DNA from: Sindora glabra
Lineage: Eukaryota; Streptophyta; Magnoliopsida; Fabales; Fabaceae
Assembly: GCA_020226215.1 (NCBI GenBank)
Contig: CM035233.1
Span: 55,017,751 to 55,081,750, forward strand
Length of the DNA: 64,000 nucleotides
Direction of reading: 5' to 3'
Below the pieces are notes generated by a model. The model did not search any database. It was given only the letters and a program-made list of their open reading frames with translations, and had not been told where the DNA came from. Positions 1 to 11,094 of this stretch are shown here, piece after piece. A program made the position numbers and the translations under genes. Every line of letters starts with the position of its first letter. The first letter of the stretch is position 1.

Positions 1-43
1 CAGTTCATTTGGCAAAAAAAAAAAAAAAAATGATTTCATTTCA

Positions 44-203
44 TTTGTAAATAAATTCTGTTAGTTAGAAAAGTATATAAAATGTTATTTCAATTCATTA
101 TAAAATAAATTATTTTATTTGGATTTGTAAATGAATTCTGTTACTTAAAATAATATATAAAATGTGATTTCAATTCATTATAAAATAATTTATTTTATTT
201 GAA
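44..203. repeat. Tandem duplication, 80-bp unit
   Basis: Two adjacent copies (44-123 and 124-203) both begin with TTTGTAAAT and contain ATTTCAATTCATTATAAAAT, offset by exactly 80 bases. They differ by a handful of substitutions. No coding potential. It could be the edge of a larger AT-rich repeat that starts before the window. Confidence 0.85.
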
Positions 204-2217
204 ATGTTAATTTAAACATGTAGAATTCATTTCAAACATTTATATTTATTATATTATTCCTAATTTAATTAGTTTTACTTTCCCTTACTTGATGCATTTT
301 GCTTGTATGGTCTGGTGCAATTCGAACAATATTCCATGAAACTAGAATCTATGAAAACTTGATTTAATATATATGTGTGGTGCATTTTTACCCTAAACAA
401 ATCAAGTAGAGAAAAATTGATTTGAATATATATGCTAGTGTAAAATAATTTCTTTTAACCAAGTATTCAAATTAATTCACAAGCAATAATCTGGCGCATT
501 TTGCTTTTATGAATGGTCTGGTGCATTTTGCTTTAAAAGATAAAAAGGACAAGGGTAAGAGTATTAATAACTTGAAAAATTAAAGATAAAATTATTTAAT
601 AAAAATATTTCATTTGAAATGAAGTGAATTCCTAACAAATTCTAATTAATTTGATGAGATTTTAAATTGATAATGATTTAAATAAAATAAGATTTTAAAA
701 TAAAATAAAATCTAATAAACTTTAATTCCAAACATAATTTTTTAATTGAATTCATTTGAAGATGAATTAAATTCCAATTTTTAAGTGTGCGAAATAATGG
801 AATAATCGTAATTCGATTTGGTTCACTTTCCTTAAGTACAATAACTCAAGGGCAGCCCCAAGTGATGCTTCCAATTTTCATTGCACGATCTCACACGCAT
901 GACTAACATATATTTTAATGTAGAAAAATTATTCCGTTTACCAGCAGCTGATTAATCAATAAGCACAAGATGATTTTAATTTGATTTAAGCTAATATTAT
1001 TTCTTTGTTCTACAAACCTTCAAGCCCCTAAGGTAAGAATTTACTAAATTTATTGCATATTTTGGTCCACATAGGATCTCGAAATAGGTTCACACATACA
1101 CACTGACGTCCATGGAAAGAGATGCAAAATAGTATGGCATAAGCATAATCTGAAGTTTATATGTTGCTGTTTGAATTTGTTCCCTTAAAACAGGGTATTT
1201 CTATCATGGATTTAGAGCCAATCTCTGCCTATGATATGTTTAAATGTCATTTCAGGATTACCTGTTTCTTTATAACATTCATCCTCTGCAAAAGTAAATC
1301 TACTTAAAAAAATTATGATTCATTTTGCAATACCCTGCTAGTGACAGTACTATTCTCCTTATTAGAGACGTATGAATCATACTACAAATTGGATTGTTGT
1401 TAGTATGAATTAACCTTGATTACGGACATAACACAATTGCGCCTCAAATTGAGTTCGATTCTCTGTTTAGGATAAGTCCTTACATAATCTTGCAGTTCTG
1501 GATAGCTTATGAATTGATGTATGCATGAGGTGTACATCCTCATCATGATATCCCTTATAAGCTGAATGAGATGGGGACTTCAAAGTCTCTTAATGTTGTT
1601 TATAAAGCATGTATAGTGGTTGACCTGTTCTGTAAAATGAAAGCCACTTACTCTCTCTATCTCTTTCCTCTATGCATGTTTTGTATGATAGTGATCATAA
1701 GTTGCTTTACTAGTTCTTTACCCTTTAGCAATAAGTTTATCATTTACTATCCGACTCTTTCCTCTATGGATGTGTAAAATCTTTTGAATTAAAATATTAG
1801 CCAAACTATTTTACGAGGTCCTTGCCATCTACTGCTTCATGTTACTAATTAATGAACACTAAATGCATTAATTGCTCTGACCTCTTTACCATCATACTAG
1901 GCATATAAGTCATTTATAAAATGCTTATCTCCTTTCTGATTATCTTCTCATACTTAGTTGCTATGATGAATCCTTTGTTATTCTTCATATAATAAGAAAT
2001 GTGTGTATATATATATATAGATACATGTTAGATGAGATGGCACAACTGCTTAAAGGTATGTTAGGGGCAAAGTTATCTTGTTGAACTAAAACAATATTTT
2101 CAAAACTTTTTATGCATGCATCTAAACACTATTATTACACAATGTTATTGCTCAAATTATTATAACATACTTATTGCTACATTTCTAACTTGCTTACTGT
2201 TAAACATTGTCATACTT
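204..2217. other. AT-rich intergenic DNA, no gene recognised
   Basis: I see no credible ORF, RNA gene or transposon terminus here. A short phrase, GCATTTTGCTT followed by GGTCTGGTGCA, occurs near 293-323 and again near 490-533, so part of it is old repeat DNA. The stretch 1000-1900 is of more ordinary base composition than its surroundings and might be a very old gene or intron remnant, but I cannot identify it. Confidence 0.5.
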
Positions 2218-2405
2218 AGCTTTAGATGCAATTTCATTACAACTGGCTTGATATGTGTCAGTCAAGTTTTCATTTAGCTTTAGACATCATCTCATTACAA
2301 ATAGCTTGACATGTATCAAGCAAGCTTTCATTCAGCCATAGATGCCTTCTCATTATAATTGACCTAACATGTGTCAATCAAGCTTTCATTCAGCTTTAGA
2401 TGCTA
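2218..2405 (+). repeat. Tandem repeat, 58-bp unit, three copies plus a partial
   Basis: Units begin at 2218, 2276 and 2334, with a partial unit at 2392. Each starts AGCTTTAGA or a variant and contains CTCATTACAA-like and TCAAGCAAGCTTTCATT-like text. The spacing is exactly 58 bases each time. Non-coding minisatellite. Confidence 0.85.
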
Positions 2406-3760
2406 TTACTTAAGCCTAATATTCTCTTATTGCCTCATTATCTTGTCCTATTTGCTTCAATTGTCTCACCATCACCATCTCTCATGATCACCATTCCTTA
2501 TCATTATTTAGGATTATTAGATTTAGACTACTAGGCTAAATAGTCAAGGTAACTAATTAAATCATACTATTTGGATGCTTAGAAAGACTAATTAGAATGT
2601 ACTGTTGGGAAGATCAATCATATTGTTTGGATGGTCAGGGAGATCATTTATATTATCAATTTAGACAATTGAAGAACATTAATAAGATTATTTGAGTTGG
2701 GAGATTGAGCATATTATCAACTTATCATATTTTCAGATTTGTAGATGATCGAATTTTTAAATTATCAAATTTTTAGATATTAAGATTATTAGATGCTTAG
2801 ATTTACAAATGATCATATTTTTTTAGATTATCAAATTTAGAGGTCACATTTTCAAATTATCAAATTTGGGATTTAGATTATTAGATGCTGAAATCATCAA
2901 ATGTTTAGACATTCATATTTTCAAATTTAGAGGTTTAGATTTTTAAATTCCCATATTCATACTGAGGTTTAGATTTTTTTAAAATTGAAGTTTAGATTCA
3001 TATTAGGATTTAGATTTTAAAATTAGGATTCAAATTCTCATATTTTCATATAAGGATTTACATTTTCAGGTTAGGAATTCAAATTAACTGATTCGTGGTT
3101 TAGGCAATTTGAATCATTAGAATTTGGTATTAGTCAATAGATTATTAAATTAGGTCATGGTTTTACCAATTTAAGGTATTAGAATATATGGGTAAATGTT
3201 TTAGTCAGATTATAATTAGATTTTATAAACACTCAATAAAGTCTCATTCATTAACTCCCGACTAATGATAAATACTTATATTTTAGGAGATATAGTGATA
3301 ATTATTTAATAATTGCATGACTATTTGGCAACTACTATCCAATCACCCTGTTCAGGAAACTCCTATATAAAATATAAATTACTTTCTGTTTTGCAAGTAC
3401 GTTGAAGATAGAGGAATTCAACAAAATTGATTGTTTCAACTAAAAAATTGTGAACAAGCTTTAGTAACCAGTCTTGTTAACTATTAAAATCATTCTTTGA
3501 AAGACTGTTTGGAAGATTAATGAAGTGGTCTAATCATGTGAATAAGTCATGGTTTACATAATTCGATAATTTAATTTTTGTTAAAATATTATTATTTACA
3601 AAAATAAATAATATTATTTTTGTTTGATATATATACATATATATTTCAATACTTCAAGTAAATCCACAGCAGTACTAGGCTTTATACAACCACACACAAA
3701 AAATACGGCGGATAAAATCTGAAATATTGGCTATTATAGGTCAAAAGGGTAAAATTGTAA
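2406..3760. other. Low-complexity AT-rich DNA
   Basis: From about 2690 to 3090 the sequence is a degenerate run of short words such as TTTAGATTAT, ATCAAATTT and AGGTTTAGATTTT, without a fixed period. The rest is AT-rich with no recognised gene. Confidence 0.5.
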
Positions 3761-3936
3761 AATGGTCAAAAAGGTGAAAGAATTTAACTGGCCAAACCGG
3801 GACCTCAGAAGAGAAACAGAAGGGTTTGTGGAGCTTATGACTAAAAAGGGGTTGGATTCAAAGGAGAATGGTCAGACTGAGAAGCAGAAGCCATGGAAGC
3901 AAGGAGGAAAGGTGGAGATTCTACAGAATGGCTGCG

Positions 3937-3951
3937 CTAGGGTTAGGGTTT
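3937..3951 (-). promoter_or_regulatory. Telo-box (AAACCCTAACCCTAG)
   Basis: The minus strand reads AAACCCTAACCCTAG. Telo-boxes (AAACCCTAA) are known from leaders and promoters of plant ribosomal-protein and other growth-linked genes. A GGCCCAAAA word, matching the UP1 / site II type of element, lies upstream at 4150-4142 on the same strand; the two together are typical of that gene class. The gene body itself is gone. Confidence 0.45.
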
Positions 3952-3996
3952 GTTCTATTAGGCTTTCCTTCTAATGTTTGAGTTGTATTTCAAGTT

Positions 3997-4004
3997 TATA
4001 TATA
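3997..4004 (-). promoter_or_regulatory. TATA box of the decayed gene
   Basis: The minus strand reads TATATATAAAC, about 30 bases ahead of the likely transcription start and 103 bases ahead of the ATG at 3894. Its position relative to the telo-box and ATG supports a real former promoter. Confidence 0.4.
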
Positions 4005-4492
4005 GAGGCCAAAACAGTTATTTTAATTGGAGGCCATAACCTTCCAATTTTTTTGCCAAATCCTATTCCGGTTAGGTTTGATTTTAACTGGATAGAAAAT
4101 CCTCAACCTGAACTCGACGGCCAAGAGCTGACTACATATTATTTTGGGCCCGTTTCAGCGGCTCGATTGTAACCGACTCGAGCCCTAATTCCAAGTCAGG
4201 TTCGGGCTGGTTGCATCATGCTACGCACTCCCACAGTTATCTTTTATTTTTAATTACTATTGGTGATGACATATGAACAATGTTGTACCTACACCTGTCA
4301 AAAAGATTAATTCAATCCTACCATACTAATTTCAACAAATAAAAATTTCAACAAATAAAAATTATACGTCGAGTCAATTTCAAATCGGATTACTTTTTCA
4401 CCAAATCAGGCCCAGATCGAATTACTACAATACCAGTTCTAATTTTAATCTTAATCCCAAATCAATATTTATCAAGCAATTTTTTATATCCC

Positions 4493-4493
4493 A

Positions 4494-4549
<56 letters not shown>
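4493..4549. repeat. (TTA)n microsatellite
   Basis: Uninterrupted run of about 19 TTA/ATT triplets. Confidence 0.95.
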
Positions 4550-4551
<2 letters not shown>

Positions 4552-4727
4552 TAGTTATTTATTTATTATTAAATTTACATCATTAATTAATTAAAATTTA
4601 TTATTATTTACTAAATATAATTATATTTTATTATTATCACTTAAAATTTTATTATATATATATATATATTAGTGAGCATTTATATTATATATGAAAATAA
4701 ATATATGTTATTAAAAATATATTTAAT

Positions 4728-5745
4728 AAAATAAATATATATTATTAAATATATATTGATCAAGTCTAAAGTGTTATATATAAAAATAAATATATTTAAA
4801 AATCTTAGATTATCAAATATATATAAATAAATAATTTTGTAAATAATATATTAATAAAAATAATTATAATAATTTATATATAATAATAAAAAATAAATAA
4901 TAATGTATTATATTATATATGTATATAATATATTTAAAATTAATATCAAAATTATTTATCTAAAATTTTTAAATAATTCAAAATTTTATTATTAAGTAAT
5001 AATTTAAATTTTAGTACAATTATGTATTCTGAAAAACTTATATAATATATATTGATAATATTAGATATATAAATTTATTTATTTTAATATTAAAAATTAT
5101 TTAATATTACTTATATATATAATTTTAATATTATATATATTAAAGTATAGTTTTAATATACCAAAATTATTATTTTAATATCTATATAAAAATTAAATAT
5201 ATAATAAATTAATTAATTATATTAAAATTATAGTTTTCATAAAATAAATATATATTATTAAATATATATTGATCAAGTCCAAAGTATTATATATAAAAAT
5301 AAATATAGTTAATAATTTATATATTATCAAATATATAAATATATAATTTTATAAATAATATATTAATAAAAATAATTATAATAATTTTTATATAATAATA
5401 AAAAATAAATAATAATGTATTATATTATATGTATGTATATAATATATTTAAAATTAATATCAAAATTATTTATTTAAATTTTTTAAATAAATTAAATTTT
5501 TAATATTAAAATACTAATTCATATTTTAGTATAATTATTTATTTTGATAAACTCATATAATATATATTAATATATTGTATATATAAATTTATTAATTTTA
5601 ATATTAATAATTATTTAATATTACTTATATTTATAATTTTAATATTATATATATTAAAGTATATTTTTTGTATGCCAAAATTATTATTTTAATATTTATA
5701 TAAAAATTAAATATATAATAATAAATTAATTATTTATTACTTAAT
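4728..5745 (+). repeat. 513-bp AT-rich tandem duplication
   Basis: Copy 1 (4728-5240) and copy 2 (5241-about 5745) both start AAAATAAATATATATTATTA and share the word TATTGATCAAGTC near their left ends. They stay collinear to a shared CCAAAATTATTATTTTAATAT near their right ends. Identity looks high given that the sequence is almost pure A and T. The flanks (4150-4460 and 5750-5930) are G/C-richer phrases such as CCAATCCCTTA and TCAGGC, so the pair may be the inside of an older unclassified repeat element. Confidence 0.8.
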
Positions 5746-6239
5746 ACTATTATCAGGTTAACGAGTTAACCCAATAATCCGACGAGTTAACATTCACTAG
5801 TCCCAATCCCTTACTAGGTCAGGCTAACCAATCTCAATCCCTTATCAAATCGGGTCACTGTTATTATTTTCCGTACCAGTCCTAGTTTTAGGTCAAGCAA
5901 AATTATACTAGTCTCAGGCCAACCTATTAAATTCAACCCATTTTAATAACTTTAATTGTACCTTTCAAGTAACTCTGATGCATATGCACAATATTGTAGC
6001 GATGCAACTTAACAATTGTTAATGAAAAGGGTAGATATCATCAATAGTGAAGCTAGAAATTGTAATTTGGGGAGGCAATAATAATCAAATAAAATTTTTA
6101 ATTTGATACATACTAAAAAAATTATCATTATTTAAGAAAATTATAATCTTTTTGATAATTTCTATTTAAGATCTTGTAATTTTTTAAATTAAATATAAAA
6201 ACTATGAAAACATAAAAGAATTTACAAAATTTTTTATAA
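5746..6239. other. Intergenic DNA, no gene recognised
   Basis: Repeat-like phrases at 5750-5930, then AT-rich DNA. The phrase around 6048-6085 (GAAGCTAGAAATT followed by TTGGGGAGGCAA) resembles text common in decayed plant DNA transposons, but I cannot name the family. Confidence 0.35.
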
Positions 6240-6473
6240 ATGTTATAAATTATTTAAACATTTATAAAAAAATTACAATAAAAATTTATAAAATTTGCAA
6301 AAATGTAATTTATTTAGTGTAGTGCATGTCTAAGTTTTTTTTTTTAATGTATATAAGTGTTTTGCTATGAAGATTTTGGATGATAAAATTAAAATAAATA
6401 GTAAGTAAATAACAATTCTAATGCAATTTTACTATATGTATAATTTTATTATGTGTATAATATAAATAATAGA
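6240..6473 (+). repeat. Direct repeat, left copy, flanking a foldback element
   Basis: Shares the words TTATAAAAAAATTACAATAA, ATTTATAAAATTTG and ATAAAATTAAAAT, in the same order and spacing, with 8020-8250. Both copies are in the same orientation, while the element between them (6474-7998) is an inverted repeat. The pair is therefore a tandem duplication that the foldback element entered or separated. Confidence 0.6.
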
Positions 6474-7998
6474 GAAAAATATTTTGACATTTCCTTAAGT
6501 ATTAAAAATCTATATAGAGCTCCTCTTTATTTTTAAAACCTACATAGACTTCTCATTTATTTATTTTTAACCTCTCCTCAAGTATTAAAAATTTACACAA
6601 ACCTCCCTTCTATTTTCAAAACCTATATAAACCTCTTCTATATTTATTTTAACCTCCCCTTAAGTATTGAAAACCTACACAGACTTCTCATCTGTTTTCA
6701 AAACCTACATAAACCTCTCCTCTATTTTAAAAATAAGTATAATATATCTTTAAAATAAAATTTATTTTTTAATTATTACTTAAAAATTATTTTTTTATTA
6801 TTTATCATAAACAAATTATAATATATTTCAATATACAAGTTGCATAACGATGATGATAAGAAAATAATTTTTCACATCAAAAATGTAATTTTTTTCTAGT
6901 AACTATACACATAATACAATCTTCATATTTTTGGGAAAATAATTTTCTAGTTAGTATACCTTAAAAATATAATTTTTTAATGTAAAATATTTTCACGCCT
7001 ACACTTATAATTTTTTTTGACAAGGAAATGATTTTTTACATTAAAAATATAATTTTTTAGCAACTATACACATAATAAAATCTTTATATTTTTGGGGAAA
7101 TAATTTTTTTTACATTGATGAGAAAATGCTTTGAATAATTATTTAAAAAATAATTTTTTTATTGAGAATTTAAATATTTTGAATAATTATTTACCTTAAA
7201 TATTAAATAGTTACATTAATTTTCTTTATTATAGAAATATAAGTATAAAATTTCATTAAGTAGTTTAGATTTTATTCAATAAGATTTAAAAATTAATAAT
7301 TTACTTACCAAAAAATCAATAGTTGTGTATTTTTTATACTTTATTTGTTTAATGTGTCTTAGATAAATTACAATTCTAATAATATAATTACTTTGAATGA
7401 AAAATGAATTATTTATTATTATTTTAAATGTTTAAAATTTATTTATTTCAAATAATAAATAATTATTTTTTTAAATTACATCCCAAGTTTTATTGAATAT
7501 TATTTTAAATTTTAGGTAATTAAAATTTAAAATTTATTGGGAAATATTTACATTTAATTTAATAATTTTATTATAATATATATTTAATATACCTTAAAAC
7601 TTATAGCTTATAATTGCATTTAATTTATATAACCTAAAAAAATAACTAATTTTTGTGAATTTAATGCATTTTTAGATTTTTTTTTTTGTGAATTAAATAA
7701 TTACAATTATTGTGATTTGCTTATGAAAAATAATAAAAAAGGGTTTTTAAGTAATAATTGAAAAATAAATTTTATATTAAAAAAATATTATACTTGTTTT
7801 TAAAATAGAGCAAAGGTCTATGTAGGTTTTTAATATTTGGGAGGAAGTCAAAAATAAATAGAGAAGAGATTTGTATAGATTTTGAAAATAGAGGACATAT
7901 CTGTATAGATTTTTAATACTTGAAGAAAGGTAAAAAATAAATAAAAGAGAGGTTTGTGTAAGTTTTTAATATTTAAAGGGAAGTCAAAGTATTTTTTT
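6474..7998. mobile_element. Foldback-type element with ~340-bp inverted arms
   Basis: Left arm 6474-6820 and right arm about 7690-7998 are reverse complements. Both outer ends read AAAAATA(T/C)TTTGAC inwards. Each arm is itself built of 75-85-base sub-repeats of the type CCTCAAGTATTAAAAA, then CCTACACAGAC, then CCTCTATTTT. Terminal inverted repeats made of tandem sub-repeats are typical of foldback elements and some Mutator-like elements. The loop (6821-7689) has its own degenerate direct repeat near 6856 and 7020 and no ORF. No clear target-site duplication was found. Non-autonomous. Confidence 0.7.
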
Positions 7999-8019
7999 AA
8001 ATGAAAATACAGGTTGAAA

Positions 8020-8250
8020 CACAAATTATTTAGAATTTTATAAAAAAATTACAATAAAATTTATAAAATTTGTAAAAGAATAATAATTAATGTAATGAAG
8101 TTTACACATAGGTGCATGCACACACGCACTTTTTTTAGACATATACAAAGGATTGTAAATATTTAAGATAATAAAATTAAAATGGATAGCAAGTAAGTAA
8201 TAATTTTGGTGTAATAATATTATATGTATGATATAAGTTTATGTGAATAC
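8020..8250 (+). repeat. Direct repeat, right copy
   Basis: Second copy of the 6240-6473 sequence, in the same orientation; see that entry. It diverges from the left copy mostly by small indels. Confidence 0.6.
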
Positions 8251-8855
8251 ATAATATTTTTCTAAACAATATAATTAGAGTTAGTTAAAAGTTAGAAAAA
8301 TATTTTCTAATTTATGCAAAATTTTTGTTTCAATTAAATATATACTTTTATAAAATGTTTTATCGTATAATATAATAATAAAATTTCATATTTAGCAAGA
8401 AAATACAAAAAAATTTATAAATTATTTGTAATTATTTAATTGTTAAAAAATTATGATTTTACATCTTGGATTAATATTTCTATCTTTTTCATAAAGTTTA
8501 TTTTTATTATATAATTAACTATTTTAATTATAATTATATTTATTTTAAAATTTTAAGGGAGTCGAAATATAAATATTATTTATATATATGACGAAATAAC
8601 ATGAGATATCTTATTATAAATAATAATAAATAGGAGGATTTGATTTTAAAATTTTAAGTTATAAAGTACTAATTAGAAATATCGAGTAAAATCAATAGAA
8701 TTTAACTCGCTGTATACTTATTTTTGGCTTTTCGCACTTTAGCTTCCACCCCAGAGCACCATAAATCAAATTGAAACATGAGCCGTTGTAGGTCAAACCA
8801 AAATCAATATAAATTATCCTAACCTTGTTCTGAACCGCCGAAACAACATTAAAAA
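8251..8855. other. AT-rich intergenic DNA
   Basis: No gene recognised. From 8692 to 8880 the composition becomes more complex and a 64-codon minus-strand frame is open, but it has no recognisable motif. Most of it is probably the far upstream flank of the DUF247 copy 1 promoter. Confidence 0.4.
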
Positions 8856-8933
8856 TGTTGCAAACAGAGTTAGCGTAATTCACCATGCAAAAAGCTTATT
8901 CTTGAATCTTTTCACTGCCACACACACACACAC

Positions 8934-8935
<2 letters not shown>

Positions 8936-8973
<38 letters not shown>
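8936..8973. repeat. (TA)n microsatellite
   Basis: Perfect TA run, preceded by a short (CA)n run at 8919-8933. Confidence 0.9.
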
Positions 8974-8976
<3 letters not shown>

Positions 8977-9104
8977 CTTTGTTGTTCAAAGTTGTGCATT
9001 TAATTAATTCCTAATTTGGTATGCTTCGAAGCTGATATATGATCTTTGTTGTTCAAAGTTGTGCATTTAATTAATTCCTGATTTGGTATGCTTGGAAGCT
9101 GATA
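8971..9104 (+). repeat. 67-bp tandem duplication in the copy 1 promoter
   Basis: TATGATCTTTGTTGTTCAAA starts at 8971 and again at 9038. The related copy 3 promoter has a single version (from 20069). Confidence 0.85.
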
Positions 9105-9223
9105 AAGTTTTCCATTCGAATTCTATCTCAAGATGAGATATACCTTTAAGTTTGTCTTGTTCTAAAGTTTTCCATTCGAATTCTATCTCAAGATGAGATA
9201 TACCTTTAAGCTTGTATTGTTCC
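9104..9223 (+). repeat. 60-bp tandem duplication in the copy 1 promoter
   Basis: AAAGTTTTCCATTCGAATTC starts at 9104 and again at 9164, the two units being nearly identical. The intact gene has one version (17060-17110). Confidence 0.85.
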
Positions 9224-10510
9224 AAACTTGAAACAATAATAAAGTTCAAACATGCTATATTCCCAACTACAGTGTGCGTAACCGTAAAACTTCTCACTCT
9301 CAAGTGGCATTTAATGTCTCACAAAGTAAACCTAAACCCACCAACAGCCACTGTAATGCAGAGAATTCAAAAGTCAGTTCCAAATAAAGATCAAACTCTT
9401 GTCTTTCATGTGGTGATCGAAGCTCCAAAACAGGTTTCAACATATGAATTGTCAAATAGCGTACGTCACGCACCATTGTGATTAAAAATAAGATTCAATA
9501 AAAAGATTTTACAGTATTAATATTAATAAAAATTTAAGAAAAATGTAAATTATTCTCATCAATTATGGGATGATTGGACTTTGCTTTTATGAAAAATGAA
9601 AACAAGTAAATTACTCCTTAAAATTATATAAAACTTGAATTTTACCCCATTTTTACTAAATTAATGGAAAATAGTAGGAAAAATTGCAATTACCTTCACC
9701 AGTTATGAGATGGGTGCATTGTTTCTATTAATTTTGAAAACTTATAAATTAAATCCTTCATCATATAAAACTTATAATTAACACACGATATTTACTTAAT
9801 CATTTAATGAAATTACATAATTTTTTAAAAATTCTAAGCATAAATCATAGTATTATTATACGTTGGATCATTACATTTTTTATACATAATTTTTATGTTA
9901 TATAATTAATAAAAATTAAATTAAATATATAAAATTTTAATTAAATACTAGAAAATGAATTATAAAATTATGTGTAAAAATAATATAATAAATTAACACA
10001 CAATAATATTATAATTTATGTTTTCTAGTTCTATTTAACAATGATTGTCATTATCCAATTTTTTTCTTTGAATTAATCGCTCCTTTCATGAAATATGAGT
10101 TAAAAATATTAAGTGAACAAGTGAAGTAAATACAAATACCATATAACATGAAAAAGGATAAAAAACTTAATATTTTTATTTTATAAAATTATATTCAATT
10201 TGCTTTTAACAGCACAACGATTATAGTGGTAATAAATGATAATTACTATTTTGCCTCCAAGATTTTTTTAATAATTTACTTTATTTAAAATTCAATAATT
10301 ATATAATTGATGAGCTATTTTTATTTTATACCTTTAAAATTTATAATTCATTATAATACTCATATTTGTATTAATATATCTATTTTTAGAAAAAAATTAT
10401 ATTAGTTAATAAATTTATTTTATTTACTAGACATATTACTTTTATAAATTTGTTACAATTTTAGAATTGTCATATAAAATCTTTATCCTAGAAAAAAAAT
10501 TAATTTACTT

Positions 10511-11094
10511 ATAACATTAAAATAGTATGGTAAATTGTATCGTAGTACCGCTTTCTAAATTTTTTTTCAAAGAAGTGTTAGCATTAATCTTTATTTTAAA
10601 TAGGTACTAATTTTATGAATTATTACTATTATATTCCTAAAATACCCTTTTTTTAAGCATTAGAATACGGTTTGAATTAAAAACTTCAAAAAGGCATAAT
10701 TTCATAATTAATTAACCAATTTTGCACATGACCACTTATTTTTATTTTTTTTTCTCATTATCTTTCCGTAAAAAATAAGAAAATTTAATTTCAGTAAGGT
10801 TCATCTAGTCAAAAATTTATAAATTGAACTCAAAACTATGAATAACTATAACTTTATGCTTGATTGTATATTTTGGATTTTTTTTATTTCATATAACTTT
10901 TTAAAATTTACATGCTAACGCAACGCCAAATGCATTTTGGTTGCTTTGGTTAGTGAAAAAAGACCTATTACTTTTCTTAATTTTTCTTCATTTTCTTATT
11001 ATTTTTCTAACTTTGATCTCATTTTATTAATTTAAATTCATTTGTATCATATATTAAACTTTTGCTCTCCAACTCTTTTAATATTTAGTAGTGT
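10511..11094. other. Loop DNA of the foldback element, no gene
   Basis: AT-rich and non-coding; nothing recognised between the left arm and the tandem array. Confidence 0.5.

Larger units (their letters stand above)
3841..4004 (-). pseudogene. 5' end of a decayed minus-strand gene
   Basis: Read on the minus strand, this block has the order of a compact plant promoter and first exon: a TATA box (4004-3997), a presumed start of transcription near 3970, a leader with a telomere-like telo-box (3951-3937), and an ATG at 3894 in the context CTTCCATGGCT. The reading frame is rich in Ser, Pro and Asn but stops after 17 codons at 3841. A one-base slip near the run of T just before the stop would keep a frame open for some 30 more codons, but that stretch does not look like protein. 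No gene body follows. The block is much richer in G and C than its surroundings, so it is probably a truncated or captured housekeeping-type gene end. The original product is unknown. Confidence 0.4.
8856..9481 (+). pseudogene. DUF247-related copy 1: promoter and 5' fragment only
   Basis: The upstream part (8856-8922, including CACCATGC and AAAAGCTTATT and GAATCTTTTCACTGCCA) matches 19937-19996 upstream of copy 3. The part 9104-9250 (TTCTATCTCA, ATACCTTTAAG, AACTTGAAACAATAATAAAG) matches both the intact gene's upstream region (17080-17147) and copy 3 (20147-20198). Downstream of it, an ATG near 9357 aligns with the ATG at 17300 of the intact gene and begins a frame of about 41 codons, stopping at 9479. 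This frame shows no DUF247 motif. The copy ends just before the large foldback element that starts at 9539. It keeps no DUF247 core, so it is a dead 5' fragment. Confidence 0.6.

Noticed and set aside
9067..9303. 78-codon minus-strand frame with a repeated peptide
   Set aside because: The repetition comes from the 60-bp tandem duplication in the copy 1 promoter; it is not a gene.
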